A stretch of DNA of 5,663 nucleotides from Candidatus Auribacterota bacterium. GTDB taxonomy: Bacteria > Auribacterota > Tritonobacteria > UBA1439. The notes under the pieces were generated by a model, which ran no database searches, was not told the origin of the DNA, and saw only the letters and a program-made list of their open reading frames with translations. The position numbers were made by a program, and so were the translations under genes. Positions 5,385-5,663 of this stretch are shown one piece after another. How positions within the stretch are numbered: position 1 is the stretch's first letter; every line of letters starts with the position of its first letter. The stretch lies in contig JAPLCY010000014.1 of assembly GCA_026391995.1 (NCBI GenBank), positions 1-5,663 of the forward strand. Direction: 5' to 3'.

Positions 5385-5663
5385 ATGTCATTCACCCTGC
5401 TGTCAACCGATTTATCATCACCGGCCCGCCTCGGCCGTCTCCGGACCGCCCATGGCGAGATCGACACGCCTGTCTTCATGCCCGTCGGGACGCAGGGCAC
5501 CGTGAAGGCCATGAGCACCCCGGAGTTGTGCGAGATCGGGTTCGGGATCATTCTCGGCAACACCTATCACCTCGCCATGCGGCCGGGTGTCGAGATTATC
5601 GAAAGGGCGGGAGGCCTGCACCGCTTCATGTATTGGAACCGGGCGATCCTGACCGACAGCGGC
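5385..5663 (+). CDS. tgt: Queuine/preQ1 tRNA-guanine transglycosylase, 3' end missing
   Basis: Bacterial Tgt swaps guanine 34 of GUN-anticodon tRNAs for preQ1, the step before QueA. The frame is open from the ATG at 5385 to the window edge, giving 93 residues of an expected 370-380. Recognition rests on the N-terminal block [20 protein letters not shown], then [14 protein letters not shown], the [13 protein letters not shown] motif (57-68) and the end LTDSG. D91 of that last motif corresponds to the conserved active-site Asp (D102 in the Zymomonas enzyme). The second catalytic Asp and the zinc-binding cysteines lie beyond the window. The start is well fixed: an in-frame TGA at 5370-5372 precludes any longer form, and GAGG at 5371-5374 stands 10 bases before the ATG. 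The preceding 188-bp spacer suggests tgt may have its own promoter. Confidence 0.96.
   Translation, partial: MSFTLLSTDLSSPARLGRLRTAHGEIDTPVFMPVGTQGTVKAMSTPELCEIGFGIILGNTYHLAMRPGVEIIERAGGLHRFMYWNRAILTDSG

Overview
The window is a compact, single-strand block of bacterial housekeeping genes, all on the + strand. In order they are yebC (5' end cut off), ruvC, ruvA, ruvB, a 74-residue DUF2905 membrane protein, queA, a metallo-beta-lactamase-fold (ComEC-type) putative lipoprotein, and tgt (3' end cut off). The coding DNA is GC-rich, roughly 60% or more, with strong G/C preference at third codon positions. The order yebC-ruvC-ruvA-ruvB-(DUF2905)-queA-tgt is widespread in Gram-negative bacteria, Clostridia-like Firmicutes and many uncultured lineages, so it does not fix the phylum. 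A lipobox-bearing protein fits a Gram-negative-type or uncultured high-GC bacterium, but nothing here proves that.

Region 1 (1-2804) holds the YebC/PmpR regulator and the complete Holliday-junction resolvasome: the RuvC nuclease, RuvA junction-binding tetramer and RuvB AAA+ motor. All key catalytic and binding residues that I could check are present. yebC and ruvC are separated by 1 base, ruvC and ruvA by 52, and ruvA and ruvB by 18, so at least part of this is one transcription unit.

Region 2 (2805-4146) holds the small DUF2905 membrane protein and queA, which makes epoxyqueuosine. The queA start lacks a Shine-Dalgarno sequence. Instead it sits behind a CCTCC-rich stretch and a 5-codon mini-ORF that overlaps both the upstream stop and the queA start, which suggests translational coupling.

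Region 3 (4147-5384) is the accessory part. It carries a stand-alone exported protein with the MBL domain normally found at the C-terminus of the DNA-uptake channel ComEC. After it comes a 188-bp gene-free stretch of much lower GC, containing an 8-bp perfect palindrome, a flanking direct repeat and a degenerate 7-nt tandem repeat. This insertion splits queA from tgt, which are adjacent in many genomes.

Region 4 (5385-5663) is the N-terminal part of tRNA-guanine transglycosylase (tgt). It acts before QueA in queuosine synthesis: Tgt inserts preQ1 at position 34 and QueA then adds the epoxycyclopentanediol ring.

I see no mobile element, CRISPR array, tRNA, rRNA or convincing riboswitch. The most interesting parts are the MBL lipoprotein and the repeat-bearing spacer next to it, not the conserved gene block.
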